Shown: positions 20,146-29,092, counted from the first letter of the stretch. The stretch: 64,000 bases of DNA from Comamonadaceae bacterium ALPHA2B (GCA_005503065.1 SCOE01000017.1:43834-107833), one strand, 5' to 3'. The notes: generated by a model from the sequence alone, not told the origin. Program-made: numbers and translations.

Positions 20146-23100
20146 TTACCAGCGCACCTTCACACCCAGGCTGCCGTTGACGCCGCCCTTGGTCTTCGCG
20201 TCCCCGCCCGAGGCCCACAGCTTGCCCACCTCGCCGTACAGGCTCGTGCTCTGGCTCAGCTGCCACGTCGCACCCAGCGCCACCTCGCTGCTCGTGCCAC
20301 CCGTCCTCGTCAGGATCGGCGTGCTGGCCGCCGGCCCGATGAAGCTGGTCACGTCCGTGCCGCTGCCGCGCTTGTACACGTTCACCCGCGCATAGGGCTG
20401 CAGGGTGCCCATCCCGGTCTGGAACTCGCCCTTGATGCGCACGCCCGCACGGGCCATCCACCCACCGTCGGTGTTCTGGTGCACGGTGGCCCCCACGATG
20501 CCCGTGTCGTCCAGGCTCAGGCGCTGGTGCACCAGCTGCAGCTGCGGCTCGATCGTCCAGTTCGGCGCGATGGCGAAGGCCTGGCCCACCTCGACGGAGG
20601 CCAGCAGGCTGTCGCCCTTGCCGCTGCTGGAGAAGGCCAGGGCGGGATTGACGGTGTAGCGGTGGCGCCCGGCCTGCAGCACGCCGTCGACGTACAGGCC
20701 CGAATCGTTCTTCCAGGTGGCGTACGCACCCAGGTACTGGCTGCGCAGGTCGTTGGAGCCGGAGGCGTAGTTGATGACGCCACGGGCGAAGCCGCTGACG
20801 CTCATGTCGCCCTCGAGCTGGCCGACGTACACGCCCGTCCTCCAGTTGGCGTTGGCCCACAGGTCGGTGCCGGCCTGGAAGCCGGTCAGGCGCCCCTCGC
20901 TGTGCGGCGAGACCGTGCCCGACTGCTGGATGTCGCGGTCGATGCTGATCACCCGGCCCCACGCCTGGCGGTAGCCCTGGTCGGGGCTGCCGGTGTTGCT
21001 GCCCGTGCCGCCGTCGTCGCCGATGCGCTGGTGCATGTTGCCCAGCATGGCCAGGTTGGACTGGCGCAGTTGCTCGGGCAAGGCGGCGTACAGGGGGACG
21101 TCGGCGCGGTAGGTGGGCAAGCCAACGACGGGAGCCGGTGCTGGTGCTGGTGCCGGTGTGGGTGCCGGCGCGGGCGCCGGGGCCGGCGAAGGCGCGGGGG
21201 CCGGTGCCGGCGCGGGGGCCGTGGTCGAGCTCAGGTACGCGCTGCCGCCCGCGGTGTTGAGCTGGTAGTCGTAGGCGCCGGCCGAGACCGGGGCGGCCAG
21301 GCTGAAGGCGCCGTTGGCGATGCCGCCGGCCGCGCTGACCACGGAGATGCCGTTGCCCGTGGTCTGCCCGCCCAGGCCGTTCAGGTTCGTGACCTGCACG
21401 GTGGTGGTGCCGCTGGCGCTGCCGGTGACGACCAGCCTGTCGGTCACGCTGGAGCTGTCGCCCAGCACGGTACCCACGCGCAGCAGGCCGTTGTTGCCCA
21501 CGTAGTTGCCGTTGACGGTCAGCGTGCTGCCGGCCGTGGTGCCGAGCAGCGAGACGGTGCCGGCGTTGGTCAGGCTGCCCACGGTCTGGTTGAAGCCGCC
21601 GGTGGCCAGGGTGGCGCCGGCGGCCACGGTGGTGGGGCTGGCCGGCGCAAAGGCATTGGCAACGCCTGCCTGCAAGGTGCCCTGCGCCACGGTGGTGGCA
21701 CCGGTGTAGGTGTTGTTGGCCGCGCCCAGGATCAGGGTGCCGGTGCCGATCTTGGTGAGGTCGGCCGCGCCGCTGATGCCGCCGGTGAGGGTGGCGGTGT
21801 TGGCGCCGGTGTCGAAGGTCGGGTCGACGATGCCCGTCATCGTGATCGGGTTGGCGATCGTCAGGTTGTTGGCCGAGAAGGCCAGCGTGGTGCCGTCGTC
21901 CATCACCAGGCCGCCGGTGCCCAGGGCACCGCTGCTGCCCACGGCCAGCGTGCCGCTTCTGAGGGCGGTGCCGCCGGCGTAGGTATTGGCGCCGGTCAGC
22001 GTGAGCGTACCCGTGCCGGCCTGCGTCAACGTGCCGGTACCCCCGATGGCGTTAGCGACCGTGATGCTGTCGCTGCGGTTGAACGACAGCGCGGCGTTGT
22101 TGGTCACGTCGCCGGTGCCCAGCGTGCCGCTGGTGCCGCCGTTGCCGACCTGCAGCGTGCCCGCGCTGATGGTGGTGGTGCCGCTGTAGTTGTTGTTGCC
22201 GGTGAGCACGGTGGTGCCCGCGCCCGCCTGGATCAGGGCGCCGGTGCCGGAGATCGGCGCAGCCAGCGTCAGCACGCCGGTCCGATCGGCCACCAGCGTG
22301 CCGTTGTTCACGATGCCGCTGGTGCTGTCGATGGACCCGGTCGCACCGCCATTGCCCACTTGCAGGGTGGAGCCCGCGCCGATCGTCGTGCTGCCGCTGT
22401 AGGTGTTGGTGCCGGTCAGCGCCACCGTACCCGCACCGGAGGTCGTGAGCGACCCGCCGCCCGACACGACGCCGCTCAAACCGAGGGTGGTGCCGGCTGC
22501 GGGCGCGAACGTGCCACCCGCGGGATCCAGCGTGACCGCGCGCGAAGTCGCGATATCGAGCGTGGTCTGCAGCGTCCCGCCGTCGAGCGTGAGGCCGCCG
22601 GACACGTCGCCCAGAGCGGCGTCGCTGGAAATCGACAAGGCGCCGCCGGACACCGTCCATGGCGTGATCGCGGCAGTGGTGCCGGTCAGCGTCCAGGTGC
22701 TGGTGTTGACCTTGCTGTAGCCGCTGAAGCCCTGGTAGATCGGGCCGATGCCGGAGACATCGAAGGAGGCGTCGGTCGTGCCGCCCAGCCGCAGGGTGTT
22801 GCCCGTGCCCGCGCTGACCACGTTGCCCGTGAAGCCGTAGCCGGCGTTGAGTTCGAGCGTGTTGTTGTTGCCCGTGATGCTGACCGCATCGGCGCGCGTG
22901 ACGCCGTCGCCCGCCAGGCCGCCGGCGATGGCGCCGGCATTGACCAGTGTGTTTCCGTCGCCCGCGATGCGAACGCCGACACCGCCTGCGCCCGCTGCAC
23001 CATCGGGCACCCCGGTCACCACGCTGGCGCCGCCGGCGCCGCCGTTGCCGCCTGCGATCGTGCCGGCATTGAAGATCTGCACGCCGGTGATGGTGGCGTT

Positions 23101-24150
23101 GACACCGTCGCCGCCGGTGCCGCCGCCGCCGGGGATGCCGTCCGGGAAGCCGTTCGTGGGGTCGCCCGCAGCGTTGACGCCGCCAGCACCGCCGGCGCCG
23201 CCGGTGATCGTGCCGCCAGCCTGGTTGGTCAAGGACCCACCCAACAACGTGACACCGTTGCCGCCGCCGCCGCCGCCACCACCGCTGGGGCCGTTGACGT
23301 AGACGGGGGCGAACAGCGTGCCGCCGTTGCCGCCGGCACCGCCGGTGATGGCACCGGCGTTGGTCACGCTGGCACTGCCGTTGCCGGTGAAGTACAGGGC
23401 ATCGCCGCCGCCACCGCCGCCGCCCGCCTGGCCCGTCGAATCGGCTCCCGCGCCGCCGGCGCCGCCGATGATGGAACCCGTGACATTCACGATGCTGGCG
23501 CCATTGCCGGGAACGACCAGTCCGTAGCCACCGCCGCCGCCGCCGCCGGCTGCCCAGTTGCCCTGGCCGCCGTTGCCGCCGTTGCCGCCGGCCGCCGTGC
23601 CGGTGACCGTCGTCGTCGAGCCGGCGGCAACGACGTTGCTGCCGCCCGCGCCGCCGCCGCCGCCGTAGCCATCACCGATATCGGCACCGCCGTTGGTGCC
23701 CACGGTTGCACCCGACGGGGCGCCGCCCGTGCCGCCAGCGCCTCCGATGCCGATCTCGGCGGGATCGTTCGTGTACGAGCCCCCATTGGCGTCTTGCCCA
23801 TTGCCACCGGTCCCAGCCAGCGAGGCATTGCCGCCGGCACCGCCGAAGGAGCCAAATTGGGCATCACTGACCCCGCCCCCACCGCCAGCGCCGGTGGCGC
23901 CACCGGAGCCGGCAGTGTTCGTTTGAGCGCTGGGACCAGGATACGGGTCGCCGCCCGCACCGCCGTCGGCAGCCAGCGCGACGCCCGCGATCGCCCCCAT
24001 GGCCAACGCCACGCCGCCGGCGCGCAGCAGATGCAGCACCGCCGGCTGTGCGCCGCGGCTGGCACTGCGCGTGCGGCCCTTGGCCGTCTCGCTCACAGCC
24101 TGCCAGCTGCTGAGGGCTTGGTTGAAAACGACGCGGTGGATGCGGTTCAT
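20146..24150 (-). CDS. Type Va autotransporter adhesin with ESPR and Gly-rich passenger
   Basis: 1334 residues from ATG 24150. Residues 1-26 form an extended signal region (MNRIHRVVFNQALSSWQAVS), followed by a hydrophobic core with cleavage expected after Ala60 (AGVALA). Residues 61 to about 440 are extremely Gly/Ala-rich. Residues 480-970 contain autotransporter beta-strand repeats such as GTLTLTGANTYAGGTALRSG. A Pro-Ala linker lies near 978-1010, and the last ~270 residues form the outer-membrane barrel ending GVKVRW. The likely role is surface adhesion or aggregation. An in-frame upstream ATG at 24198 is less likely because it would bury the signal. Confidence 0.92.
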   Translation of the reverse strand: MNRIHRVVFNQALSSWQAVSETAKGRTRSASRGAQPAVLHLLRAGGVALAMGAIAGVALAADGGAGGDPYPGPSAQTNTAGSGGATGAGGGGGVSDAQFGSFGGAGGNASLAGTGGNGQDANGGSYTNDPAEIGIGGAGGTGGAPSGATVGTNGGADIGDGYGGGGGAGGSNVVAAGSTTTVTGTAAGGNGGNGGQGNWAAGGGGGGGYGLVVPGNGASIVNVTGSIIGGAGGAGADSTGQAGGGGGGGDALYFTGNGSASVTNAGAITGGAGGNGGTLFAPVYVNGPSGGGGGGGGNGVTLLGGSLTNQAGGTITGGAGGAGGVNAAGDPTNGFPDGIPGGGGTGGDGVNATITGVQIFNAGTIAGGNGGAGGASVVTGVPDGAAGAGGVGVRIAGDGNTLVNAGAIAGGLAGDGVTRADAVSITGNNNTLELNAGYGFTGNVVSAGTGNTLRLGGTTDASFDVSGIGPIYQGFSGYSKVNTSTWTLTGTTAAITPWTVSGGALSISSDAALGDVSGGLTLDGGTLQTTLDIATSRAVTLDPAGGTFAPAAGTTLGLSGVVSGGGSLTTSGAGTVALTGTNTYSGSTTIGAGSTLQVGNGGATGSIDSTSGIVNNGTLVADRTGVLTLAAPISGTGALIQAGAGTTVLTGNNNYSGTTTISAGTLQVGNGGTSGTLGTGDVTNNAALSFNRSDSITVANAIGGTGTLTQAGTGTLTLTGANTYAGGTALRSGTLAVGSSGALGTGGLVMDDGTTLAFSANNLTIANPITMTGIVDPTFDTGANTATLTGGISGAADLTKIGTGTLILGAANNTYTGATTVAQGTLQAGVANAFAPASPTTVAAGATLATGGFNQTVGSLTNAGTVSLLGTTAGSTLTVNGNYVGNNGLLRVGTVLGDSSSVTDRLVVTGSASGTTTVQVTNLNGLGGQTTGNGISVVSAAGGIANGAFSLAAPVSAGAYDYQLNTAGGSAYLSSTTAPAPAPAPAPSPAPAPAPAPTPAPAPAPAPVVGLPTYRADVPLYAALPEQLRQSNLAMLGNMHQRIGDDGGTGSNTGSPDQGYRQAWGRVISIDRDIQQSGTVSPHSEGRLTGFQAGTDLWANANWRTGVYVGQLEGDMSVSGFARGVINYASGSNDLRSQYLGAYATWKNDSGLYVDGVLQAGRHRYTVNPALAFSSSGKGDSLLASVEVGQAFAIAPNWTIEPQLQLVHQRLSLDDTGIVGATVHQNTDGGWMARAGVRIKGEFQTGMGTLQPYARVNVYKRGSGTDVTSFIGPAASTPILTRTGGTSSEVALGATWQLSQSTSLYGEVGKLWASGGDAKTKGGVNGSLGVKVRW

Positions 24151-24239
24151 CTGCAGAAATCCGGCTAGAGGTGGAGGGATGGGGCGTTTCCCATGCAACT
24201 AATTAAATTGGTTACATAGGAAACAAATGTGAGCGTGTA

Positions 24240-24269
24240 AATGTAGCTATTTTTATTACACGTTGGCAA
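24240..24269 (-). promoter_or_regulatory. Candidate promoter of the autotransporter gene
   Basis: On the minus strand TTGCCA (24269-24264) and TACATT (24245-24240) are 18 bases apart, in the only clearly AT-rich intergenic stretch of the region (24199-24290). The 178-base gap is divergent to the EamA gene. The match is moderate. Confidence 0.4.
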
Positions 24270-24376
24270 TCTTTCCCGCTTTCGGTGCATGTCGGACAAC
24301 GACCATTCCGGTGCAACCGTGGCCGCGCGACGACACGCCGGTGTTTCGCGACGGTGCGGCGGCCTAGGCTTTCGGC

Positions 24377-25225
24377 ATGTCGCCGATCCTCTGCGCCCTG
24401 ACCGCCATCGCCCTGTGGGCCGCCCTCGCCAGCCTGGGCACCGCGCTGGCGCATGTTCCTCCCTTCCTGCTGACCGGCGCCGCACTGATCGTGGGCAGCA
24501 TGCCGAGCTGGCCGCGGGCTCTGCGCGACCGGGCCGCCTGGCGCGTGCCGGTGAGCACGCTGGCGCTGGGCATCTACGGCCTCTTCGGTTTCCACTTCCT
24601 GCTCTTCATCGCGCTGCGCCATGCACCGCCGGTGGAGGCCAACCTCGTCAACTACCTCTGGCCGCTGGGCATGGTGGTGATGGCGCCGCTCTTCCTGCCG
24701 GGCACGGCGCTGCGGCCGGTGCATGTGGCGGCGGCGCTGCTGGGCTTCGCGGGTGCGGCGGTGGCGATCCTGGGTGCGCGCGGCAGTGCAGGCGCGACGG
24801 CGGCCGGCACCGGCGCCTGGGGCTTCGTGCCGGCGTTGGGCTCGGCCTTCATCTGGTCGAGCTACTCGCTGTGGACGCAGCGGGTGGCGCCCTTCCCGAC
24901 CTCGGCGATCGGCCTGTTCGGGCTGGTGTCGGGCGCGCTGTCGCTGCTGTGCCATGCGCTGCTGGAACCGCCCGTGGCGCTGCCGGCCCGCGACTGGGCA
25001 CTGGTCGCCATATGCGGGCTGGGGCCGCTGGGCGCGGCCTTCTTCCTGTGGGACCGCGCGCTCAAAGGCGGCGACGTGCGGCAGATCGGCATCCTGAGCT
25101 ACCTCACGCCGCTGGCCTCCACGGCCCTGCTCCTGCTGGTGACAGGGCGGCCGCCGAGCTGGAGCATCGCGCTGGCGGCCGCCATGATCGTCGCGGCGGC
25201 GGTGATGGGGGCCCGTGTACGCTGA
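24377..25225 (+). CDS. EamA/DMT-family exporter (YddG-like)
   Basis: 282 residues, ten hydrophobic segments in two five-helix repeats, typical of the 10-TMS drug/metabolite exporter family. Marks include FHFLLFIALRHAPPVEANLV and GDVRQIGILSYLTPLASTAL in equivalent positions of the two halves. The second of these resembles YddG-type aromatic amino acid exporters. The substrate is inferred only. Followed by repeat copy B. Confidence 0.87.
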   Translation: MSPILCALTAIALWAALASLGTALAHVPPFLLTGAALIVGSMPSWPRALRDRAAWRVPVSTLALGIYGLFGFHFLLFIALRHAPPVEANLVNYLWPLGMVVMAPLFLPGTALRPVHVAAALLGFAGAAVAILGARGSAGATAAGTGAWGFVPALGSAFIWSSYSLWTQRVAPFPTSAIGLFGLVSGALSLLCHALLEPPVALPARDWALVAICGLGPLGAAFFLWDRALKGGDVRQIGILSYLTPLASTALLLLVTGRPPSWSIALAAAMIVAAAVMGARVR

Positions 25226-25235
25226 CCCGATGGTC

Positions 25236-25298
25236 TGAAGGCCGAATCGGCCTTCAGCGACCGTTCCGCCTGCGCGAGCAGCTCTTGATTTCATAGCA
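25236..25298 (+). repeat. Dispersed ~60-bp palindromic element, copy B
   Basis: Forward copy, diverged in the core: GAAGGCCGAATCGGCCTTCA, then GCGACCGTTCCGCCTGCGCG, then AGCAGCTCTTGATTTCATAG. The left part is itself a perfect palindrome (TGAAGGCCGAATCGGCCTTCA, loop A). Lies 10 bases after the EamA stop and upstream of zwf. Confidence 0.7.
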
Positions 25299-25392
25299 TC
25301 CGCACCCGCTCGCCGCATCGGCCGACCGGCACCCGGCCCGTGGCACCGAATTCGCTTGTCCGGCCGGCACAACAACTCCGGAGATGCCAGAC

Positions 25393-26856
25393 ATGGCCAA
25401 GATCCCCGCCGGCGTCGGGCCGCGCTTCCCGCAGGTGGTGGTGCTCGTGGGCGCCACGGGCGACCTGTCGCGGCGCAAGCTGCTGCCCGGCCTGTTCCAC
25501 CTGTGCAGCGCGGGCTTCATTCCCGACTGGCGCATCGTCGGCGTCTCGCTCGACGACATCGACGTCGACGACTTCAAGGCCATCGCCCGCAGCGCCCTGG
25601 ACGAATTCGGCAGCCGCAAGACCAGCCCCGCCGCCTGGGAGCGCTTCGCCGCCCAGCTCGACTACGTGCCGCTGGCCGCCGGAGCGCCCGCGCTCAAGGA
25701 GGCCGTGGCGCGCGCCGAGGCCTCGCTGGGCGTCGAGTGCCGGCGGCTGCACTACCTCAGCGTGCCGCCCTCGGCTGCGCTGCCGGTGGTGCGCATGCTG
25801 GGCGAGGCCGCGCTCGTCGAACGCTCCCGCATCGTGATGGAAAAGCCCTTCGGCACCGACCTGGCCAGCGCGCGCGTGCTCAACGCCAAGCTGCACGAGG
25901 TCTTCGACGAATCGCAGATCTTCCGCATCGACCATTTCCTGGGCAAGGAGCCGGCGCAGAACATCCTGGCCTTCCGCTTCGCCAACGGGCTGTTCGAGCC
26001 GATCTGGAACCGCAACTTCATCGACCACGTGCAGATCGACGTGCCCGAGACGCTGGGCCTGGGCAAGCGATCGGGCTTCTACGAGCAGACCGGCGCCTAC
26101 CGCGACATGGTGGTCACGCACCTGTTCCAGATCCTCGGCTTCATGGCCATGGAGCCGCCCACCTCGCTCGACCCCGAGCACATCGGCGAGGAGAAGAACA
26201 AGGTCTTCCGCAGCATGCTGCCCATCCTGCCCGGCGACGTGGTGCGCGGCCAGTACAGCGGCTACCGCAGCGAGGAAGGCGTCGACCCCGATTCGGACAC
26301 CGAGACCTTCATCGCCCTGAAGTGCCACATCGACAACTGGCGCTGGGCCGGCGTGCCCTTCTACCTGCGCACCGGCAAGCGCATGGCCGAGGGGCAGCGC
26401 ATCATCTCCATCGCCTTTCGCGAGCCGCCCAAGAGCATGTTCCCGCCCGGCAGCGGCGTGGGAGCACAGGGGCCCGACCACCTCACCTTCGACCTGGCCG
26501 ACGCGTCGAAGATGAGCCTGTCGTTCTACGGCAAGCGCCCCGGGCCCGGCATGCGGCTGGACAAGCTGAGCCTGCAGTTCGCGATGACCGACACCGGCCT
26601 GGCCGGGGAGGTGCTGGAAGCCTACGAGCGCCTGATCCTCGACGCCATGCGCGGCGACCGCACGCTGTTCACCACGGCCGAGGGCATCGAACGGCTGTGG
26701 GAGGTGTCGCAGCCGCTGCTGGACGCACCGCCGCCCGTGCGGCTGTACGAGCCTGGCTCGTGGGGGCCCAAGCCCGTGCACCAGCTGATCGCGCCGCATG
26801 CGTGGCGGCTGCCCTTCGAGCGGGCCTGGCGCAATCCGAACAAGACGGGCAGCTGA
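25393..26856 (+). CDS. zwf: Glucose-6-phosphate 1-dehydrogenase
   Basis: 487 residues from ATG 25393. This start has GGAG exactly 9 bases upstream; the in-frame ATG at 25384 abuts that same GGAG and is unlikely. The NADP-binding loop is VGATGDLSRRKL near residue 19. The substrate-binding and catalytic segment RIDHFLGKEPAQNI is near 178. It oxidises glucose 6-phosphate to 6-phosphogluconolactone for the pentose-phosphate and Entner-Doudoroff routes. No pgl or edd neighbour is present here. Confidence 0.97.
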   Translation: MAKIPAGVGPRFPQVVVLVGATGDLSRRKLLPGLFHLCSAGFIPDWRIVGVSLDDIDVDDFKAIARSALDEFGSRKTSPAAWERFAAQLDYVPLAAGAPALKEAVARAEASLGVECRRLHYLSVPPSAALPVVRMLGEAALVERSRIVMEKPFGTDLASARVLNAKLHEVFDESQIFRIDHFLGKEPAQNILAFRFANGLFEPIWNRNFIDHVQIDVPETLGLGKRSGFYEQTGAYRDMVVTHLFQILGFMAMEPPTSLDPEHIGEEKNKVFRSMLPILPGDVVRGQYSGYRSEEGVDPDSDTETFIALKCHIDNWRWAGVPFYLRTGKRMAEGQRIISIAFREPPKSMFPPGSGVGAQGPDHLTFDLADASKMSLSFYGKRPGPGMRLDKLSLQFAMTDTGLAGEVLEAYERLILDAMRGDRTLFTTAEGIERLWEVSQPLLDAPPPVRLYEPGSWGPKPVHQLIAPHAWRLPFERAWRNPNKTGS

Positions 26857-26867
26857 AGGCAACGCCC

Positions 26868-26895
26868 AAAAAAAAACGGGCCCCTGGGGACCCGT
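26868..26895 (-). terminator. Rho-independent terminator (minus strand)
   Basis: Hairpin 26876-26895 (ACGGGCCCC and GGGGACCCGT, one internal mismatch). Nine A's at 26868-26876 become a T-run on the minus strand. It lies beyond the end of the minus-strand gene at 27020-27556. The same hairpin may weakly end zwf from the other side. Confidence 0.7.
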
Positions 26896-27019
26896 GCAAC
26901 GCCGTTGCGGTGAACGACGAGGAGACAAACCCCGCTCCGTCAGAGTTTGCAGCCTCAATGTACGGTGCGGCCCACCGATCGCCAACGACCGAGTGGTGAT
27001 ATGCGTCTGACGCAAACGT

Positions 27020-27556
27020 CTATAGCGCACGGCGCGGCGTGGTCGCCGCGCGCCGTGCGGTCGGCGGCGCCGGCCGCTGCACGGGCAGCATCACCAGCAC
27101 CACGCTGCGCTCGCCGTCGAGCCCCTCGGCCTCCACCCGCAGGCCGAACTGCAGGTCCCCCGACGCGCGGGCATCCGCGCCGATCGCCGGCACCGTGCAC
27201 TGGCGATACCCTGCGATGCCGCCGCCGCAGTCGATGCGCACCGGCAACCCGTGCACTTCCACCTCGCCCCCCGCGCCGCTGCGCGTGAAGGTGCTCACCT
27301 CCACGCGCGACAGCGCATCCACCGCCACGTAGCTCAGTGACACCTGCGAGACGCCGCGTGCCGCGTCCTCTGCCGACAGGCTACGCGGGCTGACGTCGAA
27401 GACGACGAAGGGCGCGTCGTTGGCGAGGTACTCGACCTGCGCCGGCTGCATGCCCAGCGCAGCCATCGACGCGCGAGCGCCCGGCGCCGATGGCGCGGCC
27501 ATCGCAGGCAGTACGGCGCAGAGCAGCCACAGCGCGAGGACGGGAAGGCGTTGCAT
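27020..27556 (-). CDS. Hypothetical secreted protein
   Basis: 178 residues from ATG 27556. A signal peptide (MQRLPVLALWLLCAVLPAMA) is cleaved likely after AMA. The mature part is beta-rich, with two cysteines in RIDCGGGIAGYRQCTV that may pair. The C-terminus is Arg/Pro-rich. No family recognised. In-frame upstream ATGs at 27568 and 27595 are possible. Last gene of the minus-strand group 30647-27020. Confidence 0.65.
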   Translation of the reverse strand: MQRLPVLALWLLCAVLPAMAAPSAPGARASMAALGMQPAQVEYLANDAPFVVFDVSPRSLSAEDAARGVSQVSLSYVAVDALSRVEVSTFTRSGAGGEVEVHGLPVRIDCGGGIAGYRQCTVPAIGADARASGDLQFGLRVEAEGLDGERSVVLVMLPVQRPAPPTARRAATTPRRAL

Positions 27557-27694
27557 GACATCCGCCATTGCAGCGAGCCCGATCTGCCGGCGCAAGCGGG
27601 AAAACGCCGCGTGTGCAGGCCGGTCGCCGGCGTGCGCGATGCCGGCCCGACGGACCCCGGCAGGCGCCGGTGCGTGCAGGCGACGCAGGCGGCC

Positions 27695-28375
27695 TCAGCG
27701 CCCGACCCAGCCCCCGCAGACGGGGAAGACCTGGCCCACGAAGCAATCCGCGGCCGCGCTGCACAGGTAGGCCGCGAACTGCGCGTCCTCCCGCGCACCG
27801 ACCAGCCGGCCCAGTGGCACCTCGCGCTGCAGCCGCTCCTGGAAGCGGGGGTTGGCCTGCACCTCGGCCGGGAAGTAGGTCGGGTTGTCGACGAAGTTCT
27901 GCGCGATCGCATTGACCTGCACGCCCTGCGGCGCGAACTCCACGCCCACCGCCTGGGCATAGGCCAACTGGGCGCCGCGCGCCGCGCTGTAGGTCGACGC
28001 GCGCTTCATGCCCCGCAGCGCCGAGGCGCTGCCCATGACCAGGATCTTGCCCTTGCCGCGCGCGAGCATCGCCGGCGCCGCCGCACGCACCAGGCGCGGC
28101 AAGGGGTCGACCAGGGCCGCGAAAACCGTCCCCCACTCGTCCTCGTCCACCTCGTGCGCGAGCGTCGTCGGAGCCGTGAAGGCGAGATTCGCCACCAGCA
28201 CATCGATGGGACCGGCCGCGCGGACGACGCGCTCGGCCGCATCGGGTGCCGAGAGCGCCTCGGGGCTGGCGACAATCATCGCGCCCTGCTCCTCGAACAC
28301 CTCGCACAGCACCGGGCCCATGAATTCGGTGGACTGGGTGACGAGCACGCGTCGGCCGGTGAGCAGATTCTTCAT
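27695..28375 (-). CDS. Halohydrin dehalogenase-like SDR-fold protein
   Basis: 226 residues, SDR fold without the glycine-rich NAD(P)H motif. In its place is Thr13-x4-Phe18-x-Gly20 (TQSTEFMG), the halohydrin dehalogenase signature. The catalytic set is Ser116-x12-Tyr129-x3-Arg133, with Arg in place of the SDR lysine and the same spacing as Ser132-Tyr145-Arg149 of HheC. The segment NFVDNPTYFP corresponds to the halide-site loop of HheC, and GQVFPVCGG resembles its C-terminus. Such enzymes convert vicinal haloalcohols to epoxides and reverse this with anions. AGGAG precedes the ATG. No other dehalogenation gene is nearby. Substrate unknown. Confidence 0.82.
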   Translation of the reverse strand: MKNLLTGRRVLVTQSTEFMGPVLCEVFEEQGAMIVASPEALSAPDAAERVVRAAGPIDVLVANLAFTAPTTLAHEVDEDEWGTVFAALVDPLPRLVRAAAPAMLARGKGKILVMGSASALRGMKRASTYSAARGAQLAYAQAVGVEFAPQGVQVNAIAQNFVDNPTYFPAEVQANPRFQERLQREVPLGRLVGAREDAQFAAYLCSAAADCFVGQVFPVCGGWVGR

Positions 28376-28508
28376 GGTGGTCTCCTGGGTTGCGAATCGG
28401 GGCAGTTGGCGCAGCGCCGCGAAGCGGGTTTCTGCACGGGTGCGGGTGCCGATGCGGCCATCGATCGGTTCTTTCGATTCGCCGAGCGCTGTGACGGGCT
28501 GCGAGGGA

Positions 28509-29066
28509 TCAGGCCACGCGGCCCGCCTGCTCGACGAAGGCCTCGCGCGTCTGCACCATGTACAGGGCCAGACCGTCCGGTGTGTCGATGGTCCTGAGCG
28601 CCACGAAGCCGGCCTTTTCGTAGCAGCGGATGGCGCGCAGATTGTCGGGCGCGGGGTCGGTCTGGATCTTGGTCACCGCCGGGTCTTCGAACAGCCTGGC
28701 GACCAGCGCGCGGACCAGCAGCGTGCCCAGGCCTTGACCCAATCGCGATGCGTCGGCCAGCGACTGGTCGATGCCGCGCACGCCGGGGTCGGCCTCGTCT
28801 TCCCACCAGCCATCGCCACTGCCCATGGCGATATACGACTGCGCGTAGCCGATGGGCTCGGTGCCCCACATGGCGATGTAGGGGGTGACCCCTTCTTCCG
28901 CCATCGCGCTGGGCAGGTAGCCGGCCTGCACCTCGGCCCACGACGGCCGCGCCGCCTCGCCACCCCACCATCGGACGATGTGGGGGCGGTTGAGCCAAAC
29001 GTGGAGCATGGGGAGGTCCTGCTCGGTCATGAGGCGCAGCGTGACGGGAGGCATGGGTATGCGCAT
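28509..29066 (-). CDS. AAC(6')-Ib-like aminoglycoside 6'-N-acetyltransferase
   Basis: 185 residues from ATG 29066, a GNAT-fold protein. It closely resembles, from memory, the integron-borne AAC(6')-Ib: LRLMTEQDLPML, HIVRWWGGE, GVTPYIAMWGTEPIGYAQSY, GSGDGWWEDEADPGVRGIDQ, VTKIQTDP and NLRAIRCYEKAGF. The acetyl-CoA loop is RLGQGLGT at 108-115. Trp87 and Asp164 match the classical enzyme rather than the fluoroquinolone-acting -cr form. Lies 26 bases after the OsmC gene. No integrase or cassette structure is visible. Activity on aminoglycosides is inferred. Confidence 0.88.
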   Translation of the reverse strand: MRIPMPPVTLRLMTEQDLPMLHVWLNRPHIVRWWGGEAARPSWAEVQAGYLPSAMAEEGVTPYIAMWGTEPIGYAQSYIAMGSGDGWWEDEADPGVRGIDQSLADASRLGQGLGTLLVRALVARLFEDPAVTKIQTDPAPDNLRAIRCYEKAGFVALRTIDTPDGLALYMVQTREAFVEQAGRVA

Positions 29067-29092
29067 GCGTCCTCGCGATGCCGCCACCGCCT

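Noticed and set aside
22840..23970. Repetitive GCCGCC/ACC-rich stretch considered as tandem repeat or CRISPR-like array
   Set aside because: Units have no constant length or spacer. It is explained by Gly-rich coding on the minus strand.
20479..24168. Very long open frame on the plus strand opposite the autotransporter (about 1229 codons)
   Set aside because: It mirrors the Gly/Ala/Thr-rich codons of the real gene. The product has no recognisable domain, signal or ribosome site. Typical antisense shadow in high-GC DNA.
27695..28375. Ordinary short-chain dehydrogenase/reductase
   Set aside because: The glycine motif and catalytic lysine are missing, and the halohydrin dehalogenase signatures fit exactly.
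28376..29092. Integron cassette around the AAC(6')-Ib-like gene
   Set aside because: No integrase, attC-like hairpin or core-site pair was found. Tight spacing with OsmC and the shared direction fit a resident operon.
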